Of a stretch of DNA of 64,000 nucleotides, positions 16,884 to 24,982 are shown one piece after another (within the stretch, counting starts at the first letter, position 1; the number at the start of each line of letters is the position of its first letter). Origin of the DNA: Cryobacterium luteum (GTDB taxonomy: Bacteria > Actinomycetota > Actinomycetes > Actinomycetales > Microbacteriaceae); the NCBI RefSeq assembly GCF_900110125.1, contig NZ_FOCN01000004.1, forward strand, positions 1 to 64,000, read 5' to 3'. The translations under genes were made by a program, and so were the position numbers. The notes under the pieces were generated by a model. The model did not search any database. It saw nothing but the letters and a program-made list of their open reading frames with translations, and was not told the DNA's origin.

Positions 16884-18293
16884 GTGAGTGAATCTACGGG
16901 CAATCCGGGCGCACGCGCTCTGTTACGTCTGCGCCGGCGGCGCACCGCTGAGCGCGCACGCGCCAACACTGATCCGGCCGGATCCGACCTCGTCCTGGCC
17001 CCGGTGGAGGTACTCACGCCGAAACCCGTGTCGAATGGTGTCGACGAAAACCTGCCGTCGGGCATCCGGTTGGCCGGTGCGTGGTCCTGGCGGTTGATTG
17101 TGATCGCTGCGGCCATCGCCATTTTGATCTTCCTGGTCATTCAATTGCGGCTCATAGTCATTCCGCTTCTCGTCGCGGTGCTGGTGTCCGCCCTGCTCGT
17201 TCCCCTCGTCGCCTTTCTGGTGAGACACCACTGGCCTAAAGGGCTCGCCGTTGCGACAGCGATGGTTAGTACCCTCGTGCTCGTCGCCGGGCTGGTCACC
17301 CTCGCCTCCACGCAAATCGCCGAGGGCACCGTCGGCCTGACCGACCGCCTCAACCGGAGTTTTGACAGCCTGAAGTCCGTTCTGGCCGCTTCTCCGCTTC
17401 AATTGTCAGAGTCTGAGATCAGCGACTACCTTCAGCAGGCATGGACAGCCATCCAGAATGACAGCGCGGTGTTCATCAGCGGTGCACTCTCGGTAGGAAG
17501 CACTCTCGGGCACCTGCTCACCGGGCTGCTGCTCGCCCTGTTCAGCCTGCTGTTCATTCTCATTGACGGCAAAGCGATCTGGGGCTGGATTGTGCGATTC
17601 TTTCCCCTGCGTGCCCGTGCCGCCGTCGATGGAGCCGGCATCGCCGGCTGGACCACCCTCGGCAACTTCGCTCGCGTGCAGATTCTGGTCGCGTCGATTG
17701 ACGCGGTCGGTATCGGAGTCGGTGCCGCCCTGCTCGGAGTGCCGATGGCCATCCCGATCGGCATCCTGGTGTTCCTGGGCTCCTTCGTTCCCATCGTCGG
17801 GGCGGTAGCCACCGGTTCTGTTGCCATCGTCATCGCCCTGATCTTCAACAACTGGGCCGTCGCCCTCGCCATGCTCGGCGTCGTGCTGCTCGTGCAGCAG
17901 GTAGAAGGACACGTTCTGCAGCCTTTGATCATGGGAACCGCCGTCAAGGTGCATCCGCTTGCCGTCGTGCTCGTGGTCGCCGCCGGAGCTCTGCTCGCCG
18001 GAATTCCGGGGGCACTGTTCGCCGTTCCGATCGCAGCGGTGCTGAACGCAATGACGAGTTATATCGCCGGCGGCACCTGGCGCTCGAGTCCGCCGGCGGC
18101 GGTGTCTTCGACCGGATCGGTGTTGTGGCAGACGGTGCCGCAAAGCCGACCGGGTTACCGACCGACGGGCGCACCGGCTCGCACCGCACGAATGCGGCCG
18201 CAGAGCATCCGCACAACCCGAAACGGGTCCGCTCGCAGCACGCCCTCAGATTTGAGCGCACCTCGCGCCCCGCACGACAGTTCGGAGAACTAA
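16884..18293 (+). CDS. AI-2E family transporter
   Basis: The 469-residue protein has a basic N-terminus and the eight-helix AI-2E permease core from about residue 70. Core segments include LIVIPLLVAVLVSALLVPL, the long periplasmic or cytoplasmic helix region up to about 200, GHLLTGLLLALFSLLFILI, and the late motif GILVFLGSFVPIVGAVATGS. Family members export diverse small molecules or act as Na+/H+ antiporters; the autoinducer-2 role of the founder does not carry over. The C-terminal 60 residues are polar and low in similarity. The GTG sits six bases after a TAGACT box, so it is probably leaderless. ilvA follows after three bases. Confidence 0.85.
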   Translation: MSESTGNPGARALLRLRRRRTAERARANTDPAGSDLVLAPVEVLTPKPVSNGVDENLPSGIRLAGAWSWRLIVIAAAIAILIFLVIQLRLIVIPLLVAVLVSALLVPLVAFLVRHHWPKGLAVATAMVSTLVLVAGLVTLASTQIAEGTVGLTDRLNRSFDSLKSVLAASPLQLSESEISDYLQQAWTAIQNDSAVFISGALSVGSTLGHLLTGLLLALFSLLFILIDGKAIWGWIVRFFPLRARAAVDGAGIAGWTTLGNFARVQILVASIDAVGIGVGAALLGVPMAIPIGILVFLGSFVPIVGAVATGSVAIVIALIFNNWAVALAMLGVVLLVQQVEGHVLQPLIMGTAVKVHPLAVVLVVAAGALLAGIPGALFAVPIAAVLNAMTSYIAGGTWRSSPPAAVSSTGSVLWQTVPQSRPGYRPTGAPARTARMRPQSIRTTRNGSARSTPSDLSAPRAPHDSSEN

Positions 18294-18296
18294 TCC

Positions 18297-19532
18297 ATGC
18301 CAGAGACCACCCTCGCCGCGCCCACCCTCGCCGAATTCGAAGCCGCGCGCGCGGTTGTCGCCCGGGTCGCCGATGTCACCCCGATGGAGAGTTCGCGGTA
18401 CCTCGCCGACGTACTGGGCGCGCCGGTGTACCTCAAGTGCGAAAACCTGCAGCGCACCGGTTCATACAAGATTCGCGGCGCCTACAACCGCTTGTCCAAA
18501 CTCACCGACGCGGAGAAAGCACGCGGCGTCGTTGCCGCTTCGGCCGGCAATCACGCCCAGGGCGTGGCCTTCGCCGCGCGCGAGCTGGGAATCAAAGCCA
18601 CCATTTTTATGCCGGTCGGCGTAGCGCTGCCCAAGCTGTCGGCCACGCGTGACTACGGTGCCGAGGTGATTCTGCGCGGCACGACCGTCACCGAACCGCT
18701 CCTCGCGGCAGCTGAATACGCACGCGAGACCGGCGCGATCCTCATTCCGCCGTTTGACCACGCGGATGTTGTCACCGGGCAGGGCACTCTGGGGCTGGAA
18801 ATCCTCGACCAGGTGCCCGATCTTGACACGGTCGTCGTTCCTATCGGGGGCGGCGGGCTGATCTCCGGTGTCGCCAGTGCGCTCAAGCAGCGTGCCGCCC
18901 GGGACGGACGCCACATCCGGGTGATCGGGGTGCAGGCCGAGAACGCAGCCGCCTACCCGCCGTCCCTCGAGGCCGGTGAGGCCATGATGATCAACATCCT
19001 GCCGACCATCGCCGACGGCATCGCCGTAGCCAAGCCCGGACTGCTCAACTTTGAAATCGTGCGCGACACCGTCGACGAGATCGTCACGGTCAGCGAAGAT
19101 GACACAGCGCGGGCGCTGCTCGTTCTGCTTGAACGCGCCAAGCTCGTCGTCGAACCGGCCGGAGCCGTAGCCGTCGCCGCTATCCTGGCGGGCAAGGTCA
19201 CCCCGACCGGGCCGACCGTCGCCATCCTCTCCGGCGGCAACATCGACCCGTTGCTGATGCAGCGGGTGATCAGCCACGGCCTCGCCGCGTCGGGTCGTTA
19301 CCTGACCCTGCGCATCATGCTGCCGGACCGCCCGGGCCAGCTGGCCCGCATCTCCGAGCTGCTCGCCGAGGCTACCGCCAACGTCATCGAGGTACTGCAC
19401 ACTCGGCACGGGGTCGGTCTGCGGATCAGCGAGGTCGAACTCGATGTCAGCGTTGAGACGCGGGGCCCAGAGCACCGCCAGCACGTCGTCGACACCCTGC
19501 GCGCGGCCGGCTACGACCCGCAGATCGACTAG
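18297..19532 (+). CDS. ilvA: Threonine ammonia-lyase
   Basis: The 411-residue PLP enzyme deaminates threonine to 2-oxobutanoate for isoleucine synthesis or threonine catabolism. The PLP Lys is K58 in LQRTGSYKIRGAYN, the phosphate-binding Gly loop is VVPIGGGGLISGV, and the late Ser is in LSGGNIDPLLM. From about residue 330 there is a single C-terminal ACT-like domain (RIMLPDRPGQLARISELL). One ACT-like domain and this length fit the ilvA_1Cterm type common in actinobacteria rather than the long E. coli IlvA. The start lies three bases after the AI-2E transporter gene, so co-transcription is likely. Confidence 0.93.
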   Translation: MPETTLAAPTLAEFEAARAVVARVADVTPMESSRYLADVLGAPVYLKCENLQRTGSYKIRGAYNRLSKLTDAEKARGVVAASAGNHAQGVAFAARELGIKATIFMPVGVALPKLSATRDYGAEVILRGTTVTEPLLAAAEYARETGAILIPPFDHADVVTGQGTLGLEILDQVPDLDTVVVPIGGGGLISGVASALKQRAARDGRHIRVIGVQAENAAAYPPSLEAGEAMMINILPTIADGIAVAKPGLLNFEIVRDTVDEIVTVSEDDTARALLVLLERAKLVVEPAGAVAVAAILAGKVTPTGPTVAILSGGNIDPLLMQRVISHGLAASGRYLTLRIMLPDRPGQLARISELLAEATANVIEVLHTRHGVGLRISEVELDVSVETRGPEHRQHVVDTLRAAGYDPQID

Positions 19533-19566
19533 TCGCGCTCTTTCGGGCGCCGTCCCGGCCCGTTCG

Positions 19567-19665
19567 CGTGGCGAATTCAGGAATTCCGCCAGCAGATACT
19601 GTGACCACCCTGTAAGCACGACAGGCACCCGGGCATTTTGGCACAGAATTCCTGAATTAGCCACG
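19567..19665. repeat. 20-bp inverted repeat with 59-bp loop between ilvA and greA
   Basis: The left arm is CGTGGCGAATTCAGGAATTC at 19567-19586. The right arm at 19646-19665 is its reverse complement with one mismatch (19 of 20). Each arm itself contains two GAATTC/AATTC half-sites. The unit sits between two convergent genes and is AT-richer than its surroundings. The long loop makes it a weak intrinsic terminator; a small non-autonomous element or a paired protein-binding site are alternatives. No other copy was noticed in the window. Confidence 0.6.
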
Positions 19666-19730
19666 GCGGACGCCTACCAGCGCGCCGGAATTTGGGGCCG
19701 CACGAGAACCGGAAGGCCGGTTACAGCAGA

Positions 19731-20222
19731 TCAAGCTCCGGTGAAGGTCTCCACATTGGAGATCTCGACGGTGATCTCCTTGCCGTTCGGCGTGGTGTAA
19801 CTCGTCTTCGCGCCGACCTTGAGGCCGATAATCGCGGTGCCGAGCGGGCTCTGCTCGCTATACACATCGAGGTCGCTGTTGGCGGCAATCTCGCGGCTGC
19901 CGATGAGAAAGCGGCTCTCGTCGCCGGCGATGGTGGCCGTGATCACGGTGCCCGGCATGACGATGCCGTTGCTCTCCGGGGCGTGACCGACTTCGGCGGT
20001 GCGCAGCAGCAGGGTGAGCGTGCGGATGCGCGCCTCCATCTTGCCCTGCTCTTCCTTCGCCGCGTGGTAGCCGGAGTTCTCCTTGAGGTCGCCCTCTTCC
20101 CGGGCGGATTCGATCTTCTTCGCGATGTCGATCCGGCCAAAGTTGCTCAGTGTCGCCAGTTCCGTTGCGAGGCGGTCGTGGGCCTCCTGAGTTAGCCAGG
20201 TGACCGTTGTGTCGGTTGTCAC
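19731..20222 (-). CDS. greA: Transcription elongation factor GreA
   Basis: The 163-residue protein has the GreA N-terminal coiled coil with the tip acidic residues (EGDLKENSGYHAAKEEQGKM) and the C-terminal FKBP-like domain (SPLGTAIIGLKVGAKTSY). It inserts into the secondary channel of RNA polymerase and stimulates cleavage of backtracked RNA. The GTG start follows GGGAG by seven bases. Its position next to DUF4307 and mca is conserved in actinobacteria (Rv1080c-Rv1082 in M. tuberculosis). Confidence 0.95.
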   Translation of the reverse strand: MTTDTTVTWLTQEAHDRLATELATLSNFGRIDIAKKIESAREEGDLKENSGYHAAKEEQGKMEARIRTLTLLLRTAEVGHAPESNGIVMPGTVITATIAGDESRFLIGSREIAANSDLDVYSEQSPLGTAIIGLKVGAKTSYTTPNGKEITVEISNVETFTGA

Positions 20223-20317
20223 GAGTGATCTCCCTTAATGCGCTCGAGCGCGGAAAGGCCCGGAGGCCGCGCAGATACGGTCGACGCCCCGACGATTGTC
20301 GAGGCGAATACGTCAGT

Positions 20318-20806
20318 TTAGGTCAGCCAGCACTCGTAAATCAAACCCGTGTTGCTCAGGTCCGTGGTGCGCAGAAGCTCGGTGAACGAGCGGTTGTACA
20401 GCGTCGACGGCGGCAGATCGATGATCTTCCAGCCGACCACAGAATAGCTCTCGTTGAGGGCCTGAACCGCGCAACTCGCCGTGCGGTTCACCGGAAGCGC
20501 CACCTCGAAGGTGACGCTCACCGTGTGCTCGTCGATGATGGTGTGCCCGATATCGCGCGCCTCGATTTGAGTGGATGCTCCATCGAGCCCGGTCCACAGC
20601 ACCCACGCTCCCAGCACCAGCACAAAAATGCTGCCCAACCCCCACAGAATTCGACGGTCGCGTCGCTTGCGGGAGGGCGTGCGCCCATACCGGGATTGAA
20701 TCATTCCGCTCTCGATCGGCGCTGGGGCGGCCAAGTCATCCGATTCGTCGAGGCGGTTGGGCTCGGGGCTCGGTTGAATTCCGGCAGGCGTGCTGTTGAG
20801 GGGCAC
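20318..20806 (-). CDS. DUF4307 domain-containing membrane protein
   Basis: The 162-residue protein has a polar N-terminus, one membrane helix (WGLGSIFVLVLGAWVLW) and an extracytoplasmic beta-rich domain with HTVSVTFEVALP and CAVQALNESYSVVGW. Two Cys (C in ASCAVQ and in YECWLT) may form a disulfide. It matches DUF4307, a family of unknown function found beside mca in actinobacteria. The true start may be the later ATG at 20704 (MIQSRYGRTPSRKRR); the GTG at 20806 lacks a clear ribosome site. It is divergent from mca. Confidence 0.8.
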   Translation of the reverse strand: MPLNSTPAGIQPSPEPNRLDESDDLAAPAPIESGMIQSRYGRTPSRKRRDRRILWGLGSIFVLVLGAWVLWTGLDGASTQIEARDIGHTIIDEHTVSVTFEVALPVNRTASCAVQALNESYSVVGWKIIDLPPSTLYNRSFTELLRTTDLSNTGLIYECWLT

Positions 20807-20845
20807 TGGTGATTCACACTTTCACGGGAGCGATTAGGCTGGTAA

Positions 20846-20874
20846 CTAGGTTATCTGGCCTAAGGTTATCCGGC
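20846..20874 (+). promoter_or_regulatory. Direct repeats upstream of mca
   Basis: CTAGGTTATCTGGC (20846-20859) is followed at once by CTAAGGTTATCCGGC (20860-20874), an imperfect tandem repeat ending 13 bases before the mca start. The 13-mer ACTAGGTTATCTG covering the first copy also occurs exactly upstream of the rhodopsin gene (55319-55331). The repeat could be a regulator site or part of the mca promoter; the sequence shows only the repeat. Confidence 0.35.
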
Positions 20875-20887
20875 ATTCCTGAGGAGT

Positions 20888-21754
20888 ATGGTGACGCTGC
20901 GATTGATGGCTGTGCATGCCCATCCCGACGACGAGTCGAGCAAGGGTGCTGCGACCTACGCCTACTACCGCAGCCGCGGCGTCGAAGTGCTCATTGTGAG
21001 CTGTACCGGCGGTGAACGCGGCAGCATCCTGAACCCCGCCCTCGAGGGCCACGCCATGGCCGACCGAGACATGGCGGGCCTCCGCCGCGTCGAGATGCTG
21101 GCCGCACAGCAGGCCCTCGGTGTGCAGCATCGCTGGCTCGGCTTCGAAGATTCCGGCATGAATGACGACAAATCGGTGCCGCCGAACTCCTTCGCCGCTA
21201 TCCCGCTGGAATATTCGGCCGAACCGCTCGTCACCCTTGTGCGCGAGTTCCGGCCCCAGGTGCTGGTCACCTACGACGAAAACGGCGGCTACCCGCACCC
21301 CGATCACATTCGTTGCCATGAGGTCTCCCTCGAAGCGTTCCGCGCAGCCGCCGACGCCGACCGGTATCCGGAATCCGGTGCGCCGTGGCAGATCGACAAA
21401 CTGTACTACGACCGCATCTTCAACCTCGAGCGCATCGACGCGATGTACCTCGCGTTGAGCGTGGCTGAGCCGGATTCTCCGCTCCTCGAACCCCTCGGCG
21501 CGGCGCGGGAACGTATGGAGAATTACCCGAATTTCGCCACCACTCACGTTCCGGCCGGGGACTTCCTCGAAGTGCGCGACGCGGCCCTGCGCGCGCACGC
21601 GAGCCAGGTCTCACCCGACAGCAGCTTCTTCTTCTGGCCCAACGATCTCGTGCGCGAGGCCTGGCCGTACGAAGACTTCCAACTCGTCGAATCGAAAGTA
21701 GACACCGTCATGCCCGAATCTGATCTCTTCGCCGGAATTCAGGACGACGAATGA
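20888..21754 (+). CDS. mca: Mycothiol S-conjugate amidase Mca
   Basis: The 288-residue protein is a LmbE/PIG-L zinc deacetylase. The metal motif AVHAHPDDESSKGAATYA is at the N-terminus, GGERGSILNPALEGH and the second His motif GGYPHPDHIRCHEVSLEAF follow. Mca cleaves mycothiol S-conjugates to release mercapturic acids for export, and so detoxifies electrophiles. The closely related MshB makes mycothiol, but SSKGAATYA, the length and the neighbourhood (DUF4307, greA, small membrane protein) fit Mca. Its presence implies a mycothiol-producing actinobacterium. GAGGAG lies directly before the start region, so the exact first codon (ATG 20888 or GTG 20891) is open. Confidence 0.93.
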   Translation: MVTLRLMAVHAHPDDESSKGAATYAYYRSRGVEVLIVSCTGGERGSILNPALEGHAMADRDMAGLRRVEMLAAQQALGVQHRWLGFEDSGMNDDKSVPPNSFAAIPLEYSAEPLVTLVREFRPQVLVTYDENGGYPHPDHIRCHEVSLEAFRAAADADRYPESGAPWQIDKLYYDRIFNLERIDAMYLALSVAEPDSPLLEPLGAARERMENYPNFATTHVPAGDFLEVRDAALRAHASQVSPDSSFFFWPNDLVREAWPYEDFQLVESKVDTVMPESDLFAGIQDDE

Positions 21755-22008
21755 TCTCGCTGATCACCGTCGTGCTCGCCGCCACCCCCACCCCGGACCC
21801 TGATTTCGACCCGAACACGGTCACCCCCGGGGTCGTCGGGTTCGTGGTCTTCTTCCTGATCGCGGTGGCTACCCTGCTGCTGTGTCTCGACGTTGTCCGG
21901 CGCATCCGTCGCACCACCTATCGCGCAGAGATCAAGGAACGCCTCGACGCCGAACTCGCGGCCCGCGACGCCGAACCCGACGCACCGCGCGACGACAAGA
22001 CCGAGTAG
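21751..22008 (+). CDS. Small membrane protein downstream of mca
   Basis: The 85-residue protein begins with a short hydrophobic stretch (ISLITVVLAATPTP), has a clear membrane helix VVGFVVFFLIAVATLLLCLDVV, and ends with a charged tail rich in Asp, Arg and Glu. It overlaps mca by ATGA and is certainly co-translated. The equivalent small gene (Rv1083) follows mca in M. tuberculosis. The function is unknown; a role linked to mycothiol conjugate handling is only suggested by context. Confidence 0.8.
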   Translation: MISLITVVLAATPTPDPDFDPNTVTPGVVGFVVFFLIAVATLLLCLDVVRRIRRTTYRAEIKERLDAELAARDAEPDAPRDDKTE

Positions 22009-22022
22009 TCGCACTTGCCCCG

Positions 22023-22724
22023 TTACGGGTAGAGCGGATGCGTGGCGATCAGCAGGATCGCCGCGAAATGACACAGAAATGCCACAACCGTGAGGGTGTG
22101 GAAGATCTCGTGGAAGCCGAAGACCCCCGGAACCGGGTTGGGCTTCTTGAGCCCGTAGACCACCGCACCGACCGTGTAGCAGAGGCCGCCGACCAGAATT
22201 AGCGTCATCATGGTGGCGTTGGCCTGGAAAAAGTCCACGATGAACAGCAGCGCGCCGTAGCCGAGCACCAGGTAGAGCGGCACGTACAGCCAGCGCGGGG
22301 CGTGGATCCAGAACACCCGAAAGAGGATGCCCAGCCCGGCTCCGCCCCACACCAGCCAGAGCAGCAGGGTTGCCTTCTCCGGCGGCAGCGCGAGCACGGT
22401 GATCGGTGTGTACGATCCGGCGATTAGCAGGAAGATGTTGGCGTGGTCGATGCGCTTGAGAATGATGCGGGTGCGCGGCTGCCAGTTGAACCGGTGATAC
22501 AGCGCCGAATTGCCGAACAACAGCATCGAACTGAGCACGAAGACGGCCGAACTGATCTTCGCCGCCGAGCCTTCGGCGAGAATCAGCAGCACAATGCCGG
22601 CCACGATCGTCACGGGAAAAGTTCCCGCATGAATCCAGCCGCGCCAGGTCGGTTTGACGTCCTCCGGATGGGCGTCAGCCGCCTCGATCAGTGGCAGATT
22701 AGGGATATCGTGCTCGGTGGCCAT
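22023..22724 (-). CDS. Hemolysin III family (PAQR/YqfA-like) membrane protein
   Basis: The 233-residue protein has seven membrane helices and the PAQR motifs ALYHRFNWQPRTRIILKRIDHANIFLLI and PGVFGFHEIFHTLTVVAFLCHF, whose His and Asp residues form a zinc-binding hydrolase-like site. The E. coli homologue TrhA/YqfA affects membrane lipid composition; no haemolytic activity should be assumed. ATG at 22724 is chosen because it lies six bases after a TATCCT box and begins the conserved region; the frame extends to 22808. It is divergent from the cis-prenyltransferase gene, as in M. tuberculosis (Rv1085c/Rv1086). Confidence 0.88.
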   Translation of the reverse strand: MATEHDIPNLPLIEAADAHPEDVKPTWRGWIHAGTFPVTIVAGIVLLILAEGSAAKISSAVFVLSSMLLFGNSALYHRFNWQPRTRIILKRIDHANIFLLIAGSYTPITVLALPPEKATLLLWLVWGGAGLGILFRVFWIHAPRWLYVPLYLVLGYGALLFIVDFFQANATMMTLILVGGLCYTVGAVVYGLKKPNPVPGVFGFHEIFHTLTVVAFLCHFAAILLIATHPLYP

Positions 22725-22793
22725 GCTGCAAGGATACGACAGGGCCAGGCCGGCGTGCCCCGAACCCTCGCCGGAGTGGACTAGCGTAACTGT

Positions 22794-23579
22794 GTGCAGA
22801 AACCCCAAGTCCCCTCAGCGCGCGGCCTCCTCTACAGGCTCTATCAGCGTCGGCTGAAGCGCGGGCTGACGACGGAGCACCTGCCGCGCCACGTGGCCAT
22901 GATCATCGACGGAAACCGTCGTTGGGCCCGGCAGCTGGGCTTTCAAACGGCCGCACACGGGCACCGGGCCGGTGCCGCCAAGATGCGCGAATTTCTGGAG
23001 TGGTGTGACGACCTCGGAATTTCGGTCGTCACCCTGTACCTGCTTTCCTCCGACAACCTCACCCAACGCCCGAGTGACGAACTCGCCGATCTGATCGAGA
23101 TCATCGCCGATCTTGCCGAGGAACTGTCGCACTACCGCAATTGGCGGGTGCAGCAGGTGGGGTCGAAGGCCGGACTGCCCCTTCCGCTGGTCGCAGCGCT
23201 CGATGCAGCGGATGCCCGCACGAGCGGTCATTCCGGACTGCACGTTAATCTCGCGGTCGGCTACGGCGGCCGAACCGAGATCACCGACGCGATGCGCAGC
23301 ATCGTCGCCACCCACCACGCGCACGGCGGCACGCTGGAGGACCTCGCGGAGACCCTCACACCCGAACTGATCGGCCAACACCTGTACACCGGTGGTCAGC
23401 CAGACCCCGACCTGGTCATTCGCACCTCGGGCGAGCAGCGGCTGAGCGACTTCATGCTCTGGCAGAGCGCGCACAGCGAGTTTTACTTCGTGGAAGCCCT
23501 TGGACCAGACCTTCGGCAGATCGATTTTCTGCGGGCTCTCCGGGATTTCTCGCGGCGCCAACGTCGGTTCGGCGGGTAG
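22794..23579 (+). CDS. Isoprenyl (cis-prenyl) transferase, UppS family
   Basis: The 261-residue protein carries the cis-prenyltransferase motifs: MIIDGNRRWARQLG with the catalytic Asp, GHRAGAAKMREFLEWC, LYLLSSDNLTQRP, NLAVGYGGRTEITDA and the C-terminal DLVIRTSGEQRLSDFMLWQ. It condenses isopentenyl diphosphate with an allylic diphosphate to make Z-polyprenyl carriers for cell-wall synthesis. Position beside hemolysin III recalls Rv1086, the short-chain Z-farnesyl synthase, so it may be the first of two prenyltransferases rather than the main UppS. The GTG lies six bases after a TAGCGT box, suggesting a leaderless transcript. Confidence 0.9.
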   Translation: MQKPQVPSARGLLYRLYQRRLKRGLTTEHLPRHVAMIIDGNRRWARQLGFQTAAHGHRAGAAKMREFLEWCDDLGISVVTLYLLSSDNLTQRPSDELADLIEIIADLAEELSHYRNWRVQQVGSKAGLPLPLVAALDAADARTSGHSGLHVNLAVGYGGRTEITDAMRSIVATHHAHGGTLEDLAETLTPELIGQHLYTGGQPDPDLVIRTSGEQRLSDFMLWQSAHSEFYFVEALGPDLRQIDFLRALRDFSRRQRRFGG

Positions 23580-23643
23580 ACCGCGTCTCTTGGGGCGACA
23601 CAGCTGGGGGAGTATTTTTTGACAACCGATTGGACCAGCTCCT

Positions 23644-24765
23644 ATGACTTCACTCCTGAGCTTCACCGACGGTTTTCGTGACGAGCCCGGCTACCTCGAC
23701 TTCGGCCGCGTCGGCCCGCTCTCCGAGGTAGTCGTCGCCGAGACGCTCGGCCAGACCGAAGTGCTCTCCCGCGCCCGCTATGGCAGCCTCGACCACCTCG
23801 TCGAGCAGGATCTGCGGGCCCGCACCGGGGTATCCGCTCTCACCGGCTTCACGCCGGACCAGGTCGTGCTGCAGCCCAACACCAGTTCGGGACTGATGCA
23901 GGCCATGTTCGGCCTGACCGGCAGCGTGCTGCTGTCCGCCGGGGATTTTCCCAGCGTCCCGTTCGCGGCCGTGCGGGCCGCCGAGGCCCTGCACGTGGTC
24001 ACCCCACTCTGGTTGGAGACGTTGCAGGGCCGCGTCACTCCCGGTCAGATCCGCGACCAGCTCACCCCGGCTGTCGCGGCCGTCGCGGTCTGCCTCGTCG
24101 ACTCTCGCACGGGGTACCGTGCCGATCTCGACGGCATCCGCCAAGTCATCGGCGACCGACTGCTCATCGTCGATGCCATCCAGGGCTTCGGCGTTGTCGA
24201 CGCCGCCTACGAAGCAGCGGATGTCGTCGCCTCCGGTGGTCAGAAATGGACCAGAGCCGGCTGGGGCACCGGTTTTCTCGCCCTCAGCGATCGAGCGCTC
24301 GAACGACTCGTTCCGGTGTACTCCGGCTACGTCGGCACCGATACCGACGACCCCTGGGACGAAGTCCCCCCGCCCAGCCACAGCGCCCGTGCGTTTCGGG
24401 TGACCAATGGTGATGCTATCGCCCAGGCCCGGTTTGCCGCCGCCCTGGAACAGACCAGTGATGTCGGTGTGGACGTGATCCAGGCCGCCATGAATGACAA
24501 CGTCTCCCAGATCATCGAACTCGTCGACGAATTCATCATCGACATCGTCTCGCCCCGCGATGCGCGGGAACGCGCCGGCATTGTCGTGCTCGAGCCGCCG
24601 GCGGAATTACTGACCACCCTCGTGGCGAGCCTGCACAACCACGGCATCACCGCGACCACCCGCGGAACCACCGTGCGATTGAGCGTGCACGCGGCCCTCG
24701 ATCCCGATACGGTGACCATGCTGAGGGGTGCCCTCACCGCCTACGCTCTCGCAGCCACGTACTAA
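23644..24765 (+). CDS. Class V aminotransferase-fold PLP enzyme
   Basis: The 373-residue protein has the fold-type I class V signature: VLQPNTSSGLMQAMF for PLP phosphate, the ring-stacking region, the cofactor Asp in LLIVDAIQGFGVVDAAY, and the Schiff-base Lys in VASGGQKWTRAGWGTGFL. Family members include isopenicillin-N epimerases, cysteine desulfurases and kynureninases; the SGGQKW motif and absence of an active-site Cys loop argue against a desulfurase. The substrate is unknown. It follows the prenyltransferase gene after 64 bases and may share its transcript. Confidence 0.78.
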   Translation: MTSLLSFTDGFRDEPGYLDFGRVGPLSEVVVAETLGQTEVLSRARYGSLDHLVEQDLRARTGVSALTGFTPDQVVLQPNTSSGLMQAMFGLTGSVLLSAGDFPSVPFAAVRAAEALHVVTPLWLETLQGRVTPGQIRDQLTPAVAAVAVCLVDSRTGYRADLDGIRQVIGDRLLIVDAIQGFGVVDAAYEAADVVASGGQKWTRAGWGTGFLALSDRALERLVPVYSGYVGTDTDDPWDEVPPPSHSARAFRVTNGDAIAQARFAAALEQTSDVGVDVIQAAMNDNVSQIIELVDEFIIDIVSPRDARERAGIVVLEPPAELLTTLVASLHNHGITATTRGTTVRLSVHAALDPDTVTMLRGALTAYALAATY

Positions 24766-24982
24766 CAATCTTCCGGTGTAGACCGAGGGTCTGCCCCAAC
24801 GTCAGGTGAACGACAGATTTCCGTGGGCGTGTCGGGTTCCCTTTTGCACCCGCAAGACGTAGCGTCTCTTGCATCAGGTACGGCACCTGATCGAGACGGC
24901 CATATAAGTACGGCTCGAGAATTGCTTGATGGCCAGCTCGCCAAAGTGATCCGCGTCCTCGTGGCGCAGGGTGGGAGTGGCT

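Noticed and set aside
23619..23648. TTGACA-N18-TATGAC promoter-like pair before the class V aminotransferase
   Set aside because: The would-be -10 overlaps the start codon at 23644, so it cannot drive the intact gene.
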